Positions 7,406 through 15,924 of a stretch of 25,450 nt of DNA are shown piece after piece (positions within the stretch are counted from its first letter, which is position 1; each line of letters begins with the position of its first letter). The DNA comes from a bacterium (GTDB lineage: Bacteria; Armatimonadota; HRBIN16). The position numbers and the translations under genes were made by a program. The stretch covers positions 1 to 25,450 of the forward strand of contig JANWXG010000006.1 in assembly GCA_025057335.1 (NCBI GenBank), read 5' to 3'. The notes beneath the pieces were generated by a model, which did no database searches, was not told the origin of the DNA, and was given only the letters and a program-made list of their open reading frames with translations.

Positions 7406-8401
7406 ATGCTTTGGTTCTGGATGGCATTTGCCATCGCGCTCGCGGTGGTGCTGGTGATGGGAGAGCCTGCGTTGCGCGTGTTGGTGGCGATAAAAGCGCG
7501 CCAGGCAATCCGTGAGGACGCACCCGAACGTCATCGCTCCAAGGCAGGCACTCCCACGATGGGCGGTGTGCTCATTGTGACAGGACTGGTCATGGGGGTG
7601 TTGCTGACGCTGGGCATCCAGGCGGCTCTGGCTCAGCAGACGCTGACTCGGGTATGGGACCCGGCGGTGTTCTGCACGACGGTGCTAGCGTTCGCAGGCA
7701 TCGGTCTGCTGGACGACTACCTGATTATTCGGCGCGGCAAGAATCTGGGCTTAAAAGCGCGTCAGAAACTGCTGATGCAGTTCGCGGTTGCCACCGCGTT
7801 CGTCGCCTACCTATACCTAGGTGGTGAGAGGGGCGTTACCACTGCCCTGCAGCTGGGCGACTGGCGTCTGGACTTGGGGGCGTGGTACTACCCGCTGGCG
7901 GCGGTTTTCATCGTCGCGCTGTCCAACGCGGTCAACTTGAGCGATGGGCTGGACGGGCTAGCGGCAGGCTTATCGCTGATTGCAGCATCGGCGCTGGGTA
8001 GTATCGGTAGCCTGCGAGAGACCTCTTGGCTGCTGCAGGGGGCAGGGGCGCTGGGAGGAGCCTGTGCGGGCTTCCTGCAGTATAACCGTTACCCAGCACG
8101 GGTATTTATGGGCGACACGGGTTCGCTAGCGCTGGGCGCGGCGCTGGCGTTGCTTGCCATCTTAGCCAAGGTAGAGCTGGTCGCGATGGTCGTGTTGCTG
8201 GTCTTCTGGATAGAGATGTTGTCAGTCGTCTTGCAGGTTATCTCGTTCCAAACGACGGGCAGGCGGATATTCCGCATGTCCCCGCTACACCATCATTTTG
8301 AGCTGATAGGCATGCACGAGACGCGCGTGGTAACGATGTTCTGGATAGCGGGGCTCCTGTGCGGGGGGGCAGGCTACCTGATGGCATGGCTGAACAGATG
8401 A
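7406..8401 (+). CDS. mraY: Phospho-N-acetylmuramoyl-pentapeptide-transferase MraY
   Basis: MraY is the integral membrane enzyme that transfers phospho-MurNAc-pentapeptide to undecaprenyl phosphate, forming lipid I. It is 331 aa with about ten hydrophobic helices. Landmark motifs are present: RHRSKAGTPTMGG near the N-terminus, LLDDYL with the paired aspartates, NLSDGLDGLAAG, FMGDTGSLALG and the histidine motif SPLHHHFE. The start ATG 7406 is one nt after the murF stop, with GAGGA eight nt upstream. Confidence 0.97.
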   Translation: MLWFWMAFAIALAVVLVMGEPALRVLVAIKARQAIREDAPERHRSKAGTPTMGGVLIVTGLVMGVLLTLGIQAALAQQTLTRVWDPAVFCTTVLAFAGIGLLDDYLIIRRGKNLGLKARQKLLMQFAVATAFVAYLYLGGERGVTTALQLGDWRLDLGAWYYPLAAVFIVALSNAVNLSDGLDGLAAGLSLIAASALGSIGSLRETSWLLQGAGALGGACAGFLQYNRYPARVFMGDTGSLALGAALALLAILAKVELVAMVVLLVFWIEMLSVVLQVISFQTTGRRIFRMSPLHHHFELIGMHETRVVTMFWIAGLLCGGAGYLMAWLNR

Positions 8402-9786
8402 ATCACATCAGCTGGAAGGGCAAGCACATACTGGTAGTGGGTATCGGGCGGAGCGGCTACGATGTGGCGCGAGTGCTCCGTGCGCTAAATGCGCGCGTTA
8501 CCGCCTGCGACAAGAGGAATCCTCCCCTAGCAGCGGATCTGGAGCAGATAGGGGTTCACGTGATGCCAGAATGGCAGGGGGGGATGCCAGCGGGAGATTA
8601 CGACCTTGTGGTCACCAGTCCGGGCGTGCCTGCCGACGCCCCCATCCTGCGGCAGGCGGTGCAGCAGGGCATCCCCGTCTGGTCTGAAGTGGAATTTGCC
8701 TTCCATCTCGCGCAAGCCCCCATCGTGGCGGTCACAGGCACGAACGGCAAAAGCACGACTGCTGCCCTGATTGTGCACATTCTGAGCACAGCGGGCTACG
8801 ACGCCGTGCTATGTGGGAACATCGCTGCCGAGGAGATGGAGCGTACGCTCACCGATGCGGCTTTCCATTCCCACGAGAGGCAGATTCTGGTCGCTGAGGT
8901 CAGCAGTTTCCAGCTGGAGTGGGTGCATCAGTTCCGCCCGCATGTGGGAGTCTGGACGACGCTGTCTCCAGACCACCTGGACCGACATCGCTCCTTCGAG
9001 GAATACGGCAGGACGAAAGCAAGGCTTTTCCTGCGCCAGCAGGAGGATGATTTCGCCGTGTTGCCCAGCGACGATGCCCTCATTCAGAGCCTGGTGAGTA
9101 CACGGGCTCAATTGCTCTACTTCTCCCATCAAAAGGTGAACAAAAACGTGGAGACGGCAGTATGGTGCAACGAGAGCGGAGTATACCTGAGGCGCTGGGG
9201 TGAGGAACGTCACCTTGCCTCAATAGAACGCCTGAGGCTATATGGGTTGCACAACTGGCGCAACGTGGCGGCGGCGGTCGCCGCCTGTTCGCCCTGGGAA
9301 GTCCCTCCTGAGCGCCTGCAAGAGGCAGTGGATACCTTCCGCCCATTGCCCCATCGCATGGAGTGGGTGGCGGAGATTGCAGGCGTGCACTACGTGAACA
9401 ACTCCATGTGCACGAACCTGCAGGCAGTGCAGGAGAGCCTTCAGGCAGCGCCTGCGCCCGTAGTGCTCATCATGGGGGGGGTGGATAAGAGCGACTCGCC
9501 CTTCCAGAATCTGGTGCCACTACTACAGGAGAAAGCGCGCGGAGTAGTGCTCATCGGAGCGGATGCGGAGCGCATCGAGCAGCAACTACGCACTGGGGGA
9601 TGGGTAAAAACCGTCCGCTGTGGCACGTTGGAGGAGGCGGTGCGATACGCCCGCGACATAGCGCAGCGTGGGGATTGGGTGATGCTGTCGCCCGGCTGCG
9701 CCAGCTTTGACATGTTCGCCAGCTTTCAGGAGCGGGGTAAGGCGTTTCGGCAGATAGTCCATCGGCTGGAGGCGCTCGATGAGTGA
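8398..9786 (+). CDS. murD: UDP-N-acetylmuramoylalanine--D-glutamate ligase MurD
   Basis: MurD adds D-glutamate to UDP-MurNAc-L-Ala; 462 aa. The Rossmann-like N-domain begins VVGIGRSGYDVARVL. The central ATPase domain has VTGTNGKSTT (112-121), EVSSFQLEW, LSPDHLDRH and the TKARLF lysine (K207, likely carbamylated). The C-domain has HNWRN and a strand with NNSMCTN (334-340). E. coli and many other MurDs have an NDSKATN-like motif there, so this one lacks the Lys and the first Asp but keeps Ser and Thr. ATG 8398 overlaps the mraY stop as ATGA; ATG 8386 is an alternative. It overlaps ftsW by 8 nt. Confidence 0.95.
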   Translation: MNHISWKGKHILVVGIGRSGYDVARVLRALNARVTACDKRNPPLAADLEQIGVHVMPEWQGGMPAGDYDLVVTSPGVPADAPILRQAVQQGIPVWSEVEFAFHLAQAPIVAVTGTNGKSTTAALIVHILSTAGYDAVLCGNIAAEEMERTLTDAAFHSHERQILVAEVSSFQLEWVHQFRPHVGVWTTLSPDHLDRHRSFEEYGRTKARLFLRQQEDDFAVLPSDDALIQSLVSTRAQLLYFSHQKVNKNVETAVWCNESGVYLRRWGEERHLASIERLRLYGLHNWRNVAAAVAACSPWEVPPERLQEAVDTFRPLPHRMEWVAEIAGVHYVNNSMCTNLQAVQESLQAAPAPVVLIMGGVDKSDSPFQNLVPLLQEKARGVVLIGADAERIEQQLRTGGWVKTVRCGTLEEAVRYARDIAQRGDWVMLSPGCASFDMFASFQERGKAFRQIVHRLEALDE

Positions 9787-10984
9787 GGCGTCAGCGGCAA
9801 GGGCAGATCGCCTGCTCGACGGGGCGGTGTTGGGACTGGTACTGGTGGGTCTGGTGGCGGTGTACGATGCCAGCTTCCCCCGGTTAGGGACTGAGCAGAT
9901 GCTCAAGCAGCTCATGTGGGCAGGGGTTGGACTACTCGCGTATTGGGTAGGCAGGCTTCTCTCTCCCGTCTTTCTGTATCGTTGGGCGTGGGTGTTCGGT
10001 ATCGGTTCGCTGGGGTTGATGCTGGCGGTGTTGAGCCCTCTTGGTGAGGAGCGTGGGGGAGCCACGCGCTGGCTTCAGCTGGGGCAGATTGGCTCGCACG
10101 AGATTCTGGTGCAGCCCGCCGAGCTGGGCAAGGTCGCACTGGTGCTGTTGCTAGCGCGGCTGCTCAGCCATCGGAACCTCATCGCGGCGTGCAAGCCGAT
10201 TCAGGAGCGGCGCTGGCCAGGCTGGGCGATTATCGTGATGCTGGCGTCGGCGGGAATAGTGGTTGTCGCGCAGGAGGATTTGGGCACTGCTTTGCTATTC
10301 GTCGGTATCGGTCTGGCTATGCTGTACACTGCGGGACTGCCACTGCGACGAGCGCTCTTGCTGACTGCCTTGCTGGCGGTGGTGGGCGCGTTCTTCGTGG
10401 TGCAGAAGACCTACCGCCTGCAGCGGGTGGTCGCCTTTACACAGCCGTTCGAGCACATGTATGGTTCTGGATATCAGCTAGCTCATTCGCTGATGGGCAT
10501 CGGCACGGGTGGTGTGTGGGGTACGGGGTTGGGGCTAGGACGCGCCAAGGAGTTTCTGCCTGCAGCGGAAACTGACTTCGTGTTCGCCACTATCGCGGAG
10601 GAGACAGGCATATTGGGCGGCACGTTGGTCATTGTGCTGCTGGCTTTCGTGTGGTGGCGGGTGTTCCTCATCGCGTCACGCACGCAGGCGATGTTCACGC
10701 TGTTACTAGCGCAGGGGATTGCCGTGATGATTGCCCTGCAGAGCCTGCTCAACCTGTATGTGGTTACGGGGTCTGTGCCCACGACGGGCGTTCCATTGCC
10801 GTTCATTAGCTACGGTGGCTCATCGTTAGTGAGTCTTTTATTCAGTATCGGTTTAGTGCAAAAAGTTGCATCCAATCCGATGGTGGAGCGCATTCGGGAG
10901 GTTCCCCATGCGCGTGTTGTTGGCCGGCGGGGGTACGGGAGGACATCTGTTTCCCGCCGTGAGTATCGCCGAGGCGTTGCGTGA
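9779..10984 (+). CDS. ftsW: SEDS glycosyltransferase FtsW
   Basis: FtsW polymerises lipid II at the septum with its cognate class B PBP. It is 401 aa with about ten transmembrane segments. SEDS hallmarks are QPAELGKVALVL, AQEDLGTALLF, GSGYQLAHSLMGIGTGG, the extracellular loop ETDFVFATIAEETG with the presumed catalytic Asp, and PTTGVPLPFISYGGSSL near the C-terminus. The start ATG 9779 has GGAGG six nt upstream. After the last helix a tail of about 25 Arg-rich residues is encoded entirely within the murG start region, an unusually long 77-nt overlap. RodA is the close alternative, but context favours FtsW. Confidence 0.94.
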   Translation: MSEASAARADRLLDGAVLGLVLVGLVAVYDASFPRLGTEQMLKQLMWAGVGLLAYWVGRLLSPVFLYRWAWVFGIGSLGLMLAVLSPLGEERGGATRWLQLGQIGSHEILVQPAELGKVALVLLLARLLSHRNLIAACKPIQERRWPGWAIIVMLASAGIVVVAQEDLGTALLFVGIGLAMLYTAGLPLRRALLLTALLAVVGAFFVVQKTYRLQRVVAFTQPFEHMYGSGYQLAHSLMGIGTGGVWGTGLGLGRAKEFLPAAETDFVFATIAEETGILGGTLVIVLLAFVWWRVFLIASRTQAMFTLLLAQGIAVMIALQSLLNLYVVTGSVPTTGVPLPFISYGGSSLVSLLFSIGLVQKVASNPMVERIREVPHARVVGRRGYGRTSVSRREYRRGVA

Positions 10985-11993
10985 GCATGGGGTCAGCGAT
11001 GTCGCGTTCGCGGGGCGTGCGGAGGGGATAGAGGGGCGAGTTCTCCCCCCATTAGGTTGGCGGTTCTTTGCTATCTCCGCACAGCCATTGCGGCGTTCGC
11101 TGTCGCCGTTTGCAGTGTGGGCGCTGTGGCGCACAGTATCGGATGCGCACCGCATCCTACGTGCCTTCGCGCCCGATGTGCTGGTGGCGACGGGGGGATA
11201 CGTGGCGGCGGGGGTAGTCATCGCACAGGCTCTGCGGCGCGGCAAGGTGGTTCTGCATGAACAAAACGCTATCCCTGGGCGTACCAACCGCTGGCTAGCG
11301 CGCTGGGCACGGCGAGTGTGCATCACTTTTGAAGGCACGGCGCGATACTTCGAGCAGAGCCGATGTGTGCGCACTGGCCTGCCTGTTCGGCGCCAGCTAC
11401 TGCAGGCGCGTACCGAACGTCAGCATGCCTGCGCGTCGCTGGGGTTGGAGGCAGACCAGCGGGTGCTCTTCGTAATCGGGGGCAGTCAGGGAGCGCGCCA
11501 GCTCAACGAGTGGACGCAGGAGATGCTACCTGCTCTAAAGACGGCTGGGGTACAGGTAATGCATCAGGTGGGCGAGCGCCATGCGAGCGAGTGGCAGGAG
11601 CACGTGCAGGAGCCCGGCTATCGGTGGTTCGCCTTTCTGGACGCCCAGCAGCTGGGGCTGGCGCTATCCGCAGCGGACTTCGTGCTCTCGCGGGCGGGAG
11701 CGTCTACACTAAGCGAGATTGCGCTGTTTGGAAAGGCGGCGCTCTTGGTGCCCTACCCTTACGCCTATGCCGACCACCAGTGGTACAACGCGCAGGAGCT
11801 GGCAAGAGGAGGAGGAGCGCTGGTCTTTCGCGAGAGCGAGCTGGACGCCCAGAGGTTGTTGCGAAAGATACTGGAGCTGATGCGCAACGACAGCATACTG
11901 CAGGAGATGGGTGAGCGTAACCGCCGCTGGGCGATAGAGGATGCGGCGGAGCGAGTGGTGCAGGTGGTGATGGAGGTCGCGGCGGCGCCATGA
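10908..11993 (+). CDS. murG: UDP-GlcNAc--lipid I GlcNAc transferase MurG
   Basis: MurG is the peripheral membrane GT28 glycosyltransferase that converts lipid I to lipid II; 361 aa. The N-terminal MRVLLAGGGTGGHLFPA carries the first glycine-rich loop. Next come HEQNAIPGRTNR, the second glycine loop GGSQGARQLN, and the donor-binding region SRAGASTLSEIALFGKAALLVPYPYAYADHQWYNA. The start is ATG 10908 with GGGAGG six nt upstream. The first 26 codons overlap the ftsW tail in another frame. The stop overlaps murC (ATGA). Confidence 0.96.
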   Translation: MRVLLAGGGTGGHLFPAVSIAEALREHGVSDVAFAGRAEGIEGRVLPPLGWRFFAISAQPLRRSLSPFAVWALWRTVSDAHRILRAFAPDVLVATGGYVAAGVVIAQALRRGKVVLHEQNAIPGRTNRWLARWARRVCITFEGTARYFEQSRCVRTGLPVRRQLLQARTERQHACASLGLEADQRVLFVIGGSQGARQLNEWTQEMLPALKTAGVQVMHQVGERHASEWQEHVQEPGYRWFAFLDAQQLGLALSAADFVLSRAGASTLSEIALFGKAALLVPYPYAYADHQWYNAQELARGGGALVFRESELDAQRLLRKILELMRNDSILQEMGERNRRWAIEDAAERVVQVVMEVAAAP

Positions 11994-13363
11994 GTAGCAA
12001 GTGTGTGCATTTTGCAGGGATTGGGGGCATTGGCATGAGCGCAATCGCACAGGTGCTGCACTCTCGCGGGTGGCACGTCACGGGGTGTGACCTAAAGCCG
12101 AGTGCGCTCACCGAGAAGCTGCAGGCACAAGGCATCCCCGTGTGGGCTGGTCACGACCCAGCTCACGTGCGAGGGTGTGACGTGTTCGTTTATACCGCCG
12201 CCATCCACGAAGACAACGCAGAGCTGCAGGCAGCACGGCATGCGGGGATGCAAGTGCTGCGTCGCTCGCAAGCGCTCAACCTGCTCCTAGAGGGCTACAA
12301 GGGCATCGCTGTGACGGGCACGCACGGCAAAACCACAACGACAGCGATGCTGGCAGCGATACTGGAGGCAGCAGGCGCCGACCCGCAGGTGCTCATCGGA
12401 GGAGAGGTCAGTCGCTACGGCGGCAATGTGCGGCTGGGGAAGGGGGAGTACGTGGTCGTCGAGGCGTGCGAGGCATACGATTCGTTCTTGGACCTGCATC
12501 CCTTCGCGGCGATTGTGACCAATGTGGAGGCAGAGCACCTGGACTACTACGGTACGGAGGAGCGGATGCTGCAAAGCTACCAGCGCTTTGTGGCGCAGGT
12601 GCACCCGCAGGGGATAGTAGTGACCTGGGCGGACGACGCACGCAGCCTCTCCATCTGTGAGCGGGTAAAGGCGCGCGTGGTCACCTTTGGCAGGGGCGAT
12701 AGAGCGGATTATCGGGTGCTGTCTGGCGAGACACTGAGGGAGTTCTCCCTAATCGCTCGTGGGCGGGAGGTGGGACGTATCCGCCTGCAGGTGCCAGGAG
12801 CGCACAACCACCTGAACGCCGCCGCTGCTGCTGGTCTTGCGATAGAGCTGGGCGTTCCCTTTGAGGTAGTGCGTAGCGCGCTGGGCGACTTCGCGGGAGT
12901 GCAACGTCGGCTGGAGTTCATCGGCAGTGCGCGGGGCGTGCGCGTTTACGATGACTACGGGCACCACCCCACCGAAATCAGAGTGACGCTGGAGACATTG
13001 CATGCGTTTGAGGAGGGTAGGCTTGTTGTGGCGTTCCAGCCGCATCTGTATAGTCGCACGCGCGATTTCCTCCAGCAATTCGCTCAGGTGTTAGGGGAGG
13101 GATGTGACTTTCTGTTGCTGGTAGAAATCTATCCTGCCCGAGAGGAACCCATCCCGGGTATCAGTTCTGCCCGTCTGGCGGAGGAGGTACGACAGCGCTA
13201 TCCTCACCTCCCTGTAGTGCTGGCGGAGACCCCTGAGCAAGCGGCAGCAGCGCTGACCCGCATCGTCAAGGCAGGGGATGTTGTACTCACTCTGGGGGCA
13301 GGGGAGCTAGACCGTACTGCGCGCCTGCTACTGCGCTATCTCCAGGAGGCGAGCCATGCCTGA
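11990..13363 (+). CDS. murC: UDP-N-acetylmuramate--L-alanine ligase MurC
   Basis: MurC starts the stem peptide by attaching L-Ala to UDP-MurNAc; 457 aa. FAGIGGIGMSAIA forms the N-terminal UDP-binding loop. The P-loop TGTHGKTTTT is at about 109-118. EACEAYDSFLDL, TNVEAEHLDYYG, GAHNHLNAAAA and DDYGHHPTEI follow. The length is normal, so there is no fused MurB domain, although murB often sits next to murC. It overlaps murG by 4 nt and ddl by 8 nt. Confidence 0.96.
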   Translation: MSSKCVHFAGIGGIGMSAIAQVLHSRGWHVTGCDLKPSALTEKLQAQGIPVWAGHDPAHVRGCDVFVYTAAIHEDNAELQAARHAGMQVLRRSQALNLLLEGYKGIAVTGTHGKTTTTAMLAAILEAAGADPQVLIGGEVSRYGGNVRLGKGEYVVVEACEAYDSFLDLHPFAAIVTNVEAEHLDYYGTEERMLQSYQRFVAQVHPQGIVVTWADDARSLSICERVKARVVTFGRGDRADYRVLSGETLREFSLIARGREVGRIRLQVPGAHNHLNAAAAAGLAIELGVPFEVVRSALGDFAGVQRRLEFIGSARGVRVYDDYGHHPTEIRVTLETLHAFEEGRLVVAFQPHLYSRTRDFLQQFAQVLGEGCDFLLLVEIYPAREEPIPGISSARLAEEVRQRYPHLPVVLAETPEQAAAALTRIVKAGDVVLTLGAGELDRTARLLLRYLQEASHA

Positions 13364-14351
13364 GAAGGTGATGGTACTAATGGGCGGCGACTCTTCTGAG
13401 CGCGATGTCTCCCTCTCCTCAGGTAGGCGCGTCGCAGAGGGATTGCGCAGGGCAGGGTATCTCGTTGTGGAAATGGACGTGCTGTTCGACCCCGCGCTGG
13501 CGAAGCGGTACGGTTTGTCTGCTAGTTCGTCGCGGGCAGTTGGAGTGGCTGACCTGATAGCACGTCTGCAGGAGCATCAACCAGACGTGGTATTCATCAC
13601 CCTGCACGGCGCGCCAGGCGAAGACGGTCGCGTGCAGGCGATGTTAGACCTGATGCAGATACCCTATACCGGTTCTGGGGTACTAGCGAGTGCACTGGCA
13701 CTAGACAAGGTGATGACCAAGCGGGTGCTGGCGGCGAGCGGTATCCCTGTGGCGCCTGATGTGGTGGTAGAGTGTTGCGAGCCGATGGAGGACGTTCTGC
13801 GGCACGTGCGCGAGCAGCTAGGCTATCCTGTCATCGTCAAGCCAAACACACAAGGTTCCACTATTGGCGTGCAGCGGGTGTATGCTGCGGAAGAACTGCC
13901 CAAAGCGTTGGAGAATGCCTTTCGCTACGACGATTGTGTGCTGGTGGAGCCGTTGATTTCGGGCGTCGAGTTGACAGTGCCTGTAGTGGGAAACCGTCGG
14001 ACGGTAGCCTTGCCAATGATTGAAATCGTGCCTGCGAGCGGGTTCTACGACTATGAGGCAAAGTACACACCTGGCGCCACTGATGAGATTATCCCGGCGC
14101 GGGTGCCCGAAGAGGTGCACACGCTATGCGCCCGATACGCTCAGCAGGCGCATCGGGCGCTGGGGTGTCGGGGCATGTCTCGTACCGACTTCATGTGGGA
14201 CTATCATCAGCCTGTCGTGCTGGAGGTCAACACCATCCCCGGCATGACGCCAACCAGCTTGCTGCCACGTTCGGCGGAAGCCTACGGTTGGAGCTTCGAG
14301 CAGCTGGTGGCGAACCTGGTGCGCCTAGCGAAAGGGGAGGAAGTGGCATGA
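13356..14351 (+). CDS. ddl: D-alanine--D-alanine ligase
   Basis: Ddl makes the D-Ala-D-Ala dipeptide used by MurF. It is an ATP-grasp enzyme of 331 aa. VLMGGDSSERDVSLSSG at the N-terminus, HGAPGEDGRVQAMLDLMQIPYTGSG, the YDYEAKYTPG loop and EVNTIPGMTPTSLLP are family signatures. The tyrosine of YDYEAKY matches D-Ala-D-Ala rather than D-lactate enzymes. The start is ATG 13356 with AGGAGG six nt upstream, inside the murC end. The stop overlaps ftsQ as ATGA. The alanine racemase at 20876 would supply its substrate. Confidence 0.96.
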   Translation: MPEKVMVLMGGDSSERDVSLSSGRRVAEGLRRAGYLVVEMDVLFDPALAKRYGLSASSSRAVGVADLIARLQEHQPDVVFITLHGAPGEDGRVQAMLDLMQIPYTGSGVLASALALDKVMTKRVLAASGIPVAPDVVVECCEPMEDVLRHVREQLGYPVIVKPNTQGSTIGVQRVYAAEELPKALENAFRYDDCVLVEPLISGVELTVPVVGNRRTVALPMIEIVPASGFYDYEAKYTPGATDEIIPARVPEEVHTLCARYAQQAHRALGCRGMSRTDFMWDYHQPVVLEVNTIPGMTPTSLLPRSAEAYGWSFEQLVANLVRLAKGEEVA

Positions 14352-15130
14352 CCCGGCGACGTGCATCGGCAGGGGCAGCATGGGAGATGCCTCGCACAAG
14401 GCGCAACAATTGGCGCCTGCTCCAGCGCGTGCTGCTGCTACTGCTACTGGCTGAAGTGGGAGCAGCCGTGTGGAGCAGCCCAATCTTCTGGGTGCGGGAG
14501 GTAACCGTGGAAGGGATTGCTCTCACCCGCCCCGAGGAGGTCGTGCACGTCATGAGGTTGGGGGAGCGAAACAACTGGGTGTTCCTCTCTCCGTCTCGTC
14601 TGGCGCAGCGGCTGCAGAGCCTGCCTGCCGTTGCCGATGCGGTGGTGGCTCGCAGGATATGGGGGAAGGTTTCAGTGCGTGTCTTCGAGCGCCAGCCTTT
14701 GGCGCTGCTGCGTACAACAAAAGGCAGCTACTGGATCGACGCACGCGGCGTGCCGTTTTGGAGGACAGAGCAAGCAGCAGGGCTACCTGAGATACATGTG
14801 CAGGCGCCGTTTTCGGTGACCTTGGGGCGGGCGGTATCCAACAAGTCTGTACAATCTGCTCTAGAAATTTTATACCGTTATGTTCCAGAGCATCACCTGC
14901 CAGTGGCGCAAATAGTGGTTGACCGCGAAGGGAATCTGTGTTTAAATATGAAGGGGAGATTGCCGCGTGTGAAAATCGGGGACAGCACGGGTCTGGCACG
15001 CAAGATGGCGCGTGCCGCTGAGTTGTGGCAGCAGCCACAACTGGTGCAGCAGGCAGAGTATCTCGATGTCAGCTACGTCGACAAACCCGTCTGGAAGCCT
15101 CGCGCCAACGGGAAGGGAGCAGCGCAATGA
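14348..15130 (+). CDS. ftsQ: Cell division protein FtsQ/DivIB
   Basis: This is a bitopic divisome protein of 260 aa. A very basic N-terminus (MTRRRAS..., RTRRNNWR) precedes one transmembrane helix (about 26-42). A FtsQ-type POTRA domain follows directly (FWVREVTVEGIALTRPEEVVHVM), with the beta domain after it (FERQPLALLRTTKGSYWIDARGVPFW). FtsQ/DivIB scaffolds FtsL and controls the synthase. The start is ATG 14348 with GGGGAGG seven nt upstream, overlapping the ddl stop. The open frame back to 14126 lies inside ddl and was rejected. The ddl-ftsQ order is classic. Confidence 0.92.
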   Translation: MTRRRASAGAAWEMPRTRRNNWRLLQRVLLLLLLAEVGAAVWSSPIFWVREVTVEGIALTRPEEVVHVMRLGERNNWVFLSPSRLAQRLQSLPAVADAVVARRIWGKVSVRVFERQPLALLRTTKGSYWIDARGVPFWRTEQAAGLPEIHVQAPFSVTLGRAVSNKSVQSALEILYRYVPEHHLPVAQIVVDREGNLCLNMKGRLPRVKIGDSTGLARKMARAAELWQQPQLVQQAEYLDVSYVDKPVWKPRANGKGAAQ

Positions 15131-15924
15131 ACCTAAACGTTTTTCTCTCCAGCATTCGCAACAATCCATGGGTAACGCCGGTGACGGTGATGGCGCTCAT
15201 CCTAGGGGCGCTGCTTGCGGTCTCGCTGAAGACGCAGCAGACTATTCGCTCTGCCTCGTTGCCATCTAACCGCTTTTCGGGGCTGGCGGCGGCGTATCGC
15301 GACCAGCAGGAGCAGCTGAAGATGGCGAACGAGGAGATTAGCAAGCTGCGCGAGCGCACTACACAGTACGAGAACGAGATGGCGAGCGCTTCTGAGAAGG
15401 CGCGGCTTCTCAACGAGTCGTTGCAAGAGGCGAAGTTCCTAGCAGGGCTGACACCTGTGGAGGGTCCGGGCGTGGAGGTGGTCTTGCAAGATAGCAAGAA
15501 GCGTCCGCCTCCGAACTCGCCCATAGACATCGAGAACTACATTATCCACGATTCAGACCTGCAGCGCGTGGTGAACGAGTTGCACGCTGCAGGTGCAGAG
15601 GCAGTAGCGGTAAACGGGCAACGCATCATCGCGAACACCGCCATCCGCTGCGTGGGACCGACAGTGCAGGTGAACGGTATCGCGCTGTCCTCACCCTATG
15701 TGATTCACGCGATTGGCGACCCGGATACCCTGGCGAGCGCCCTGAACCTGCCTCAGGGCGTGTTGGCAGATATTCAGGCGGTAGACCCGAACATGGTAAA
15801 GGTGGTGAAGAAAACCAAAATCGTCATTCCTGCCTACACGGGCAGCTTGGTCTTTCGCTATGCGAAACCGGCGCCCAATAACTCTGGAGGTACGACACGG
15901 GAGGAGGGGGAGAGCGGCTCTTGA
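15127..15924 (+). CDS. DUF881 family membrane protein
   Basis: This is a 265-aa protein with a short cytoplasmic N-terminus, one transmembrane segment (about 14-35), a heptad-like coiled coil (about 50-95) and an extracytoplasmic DUF881 domain (about 100-245; FLAGLTPVEGPGVEVVLQD, LQRVVNELHAAGAEAVAVNGQRI, YVIHAIGDPDTLASAL). Relatives such as YlxW/YlxX of Bacillus sit beside sbp in division clusters. Their molecular role is not established. The start is ATG 15127 with AAGGGAG seven nt upstream, overlapping ftsQ by 4 nt. The C-terminal tail is low-complexity and acidic. Confidence 0.9.
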   Translation: MNLNVFLSSIRNNPWVTPVTVMALILGALLAVSLKTQQTIRSASLPSNRFSGLAAAYRDQQEQLKMANEEISKLRERTTQYENEMASASEKARLLNESLQEAKFLAGLTPVEGPGVEVVLQDSKKRPPPNSPIDIENYIIHDSDLQRVVNELHAAGAEAVAVNGQRIIANTAIRCVGPTVQVNGIALSSPYVIHAIGDPDTLASALNLPQGVLADIQAVDPNMVKVVKKTKIVIPAYTGSLVFRYAKPAPNNSGGTTREEGESGS

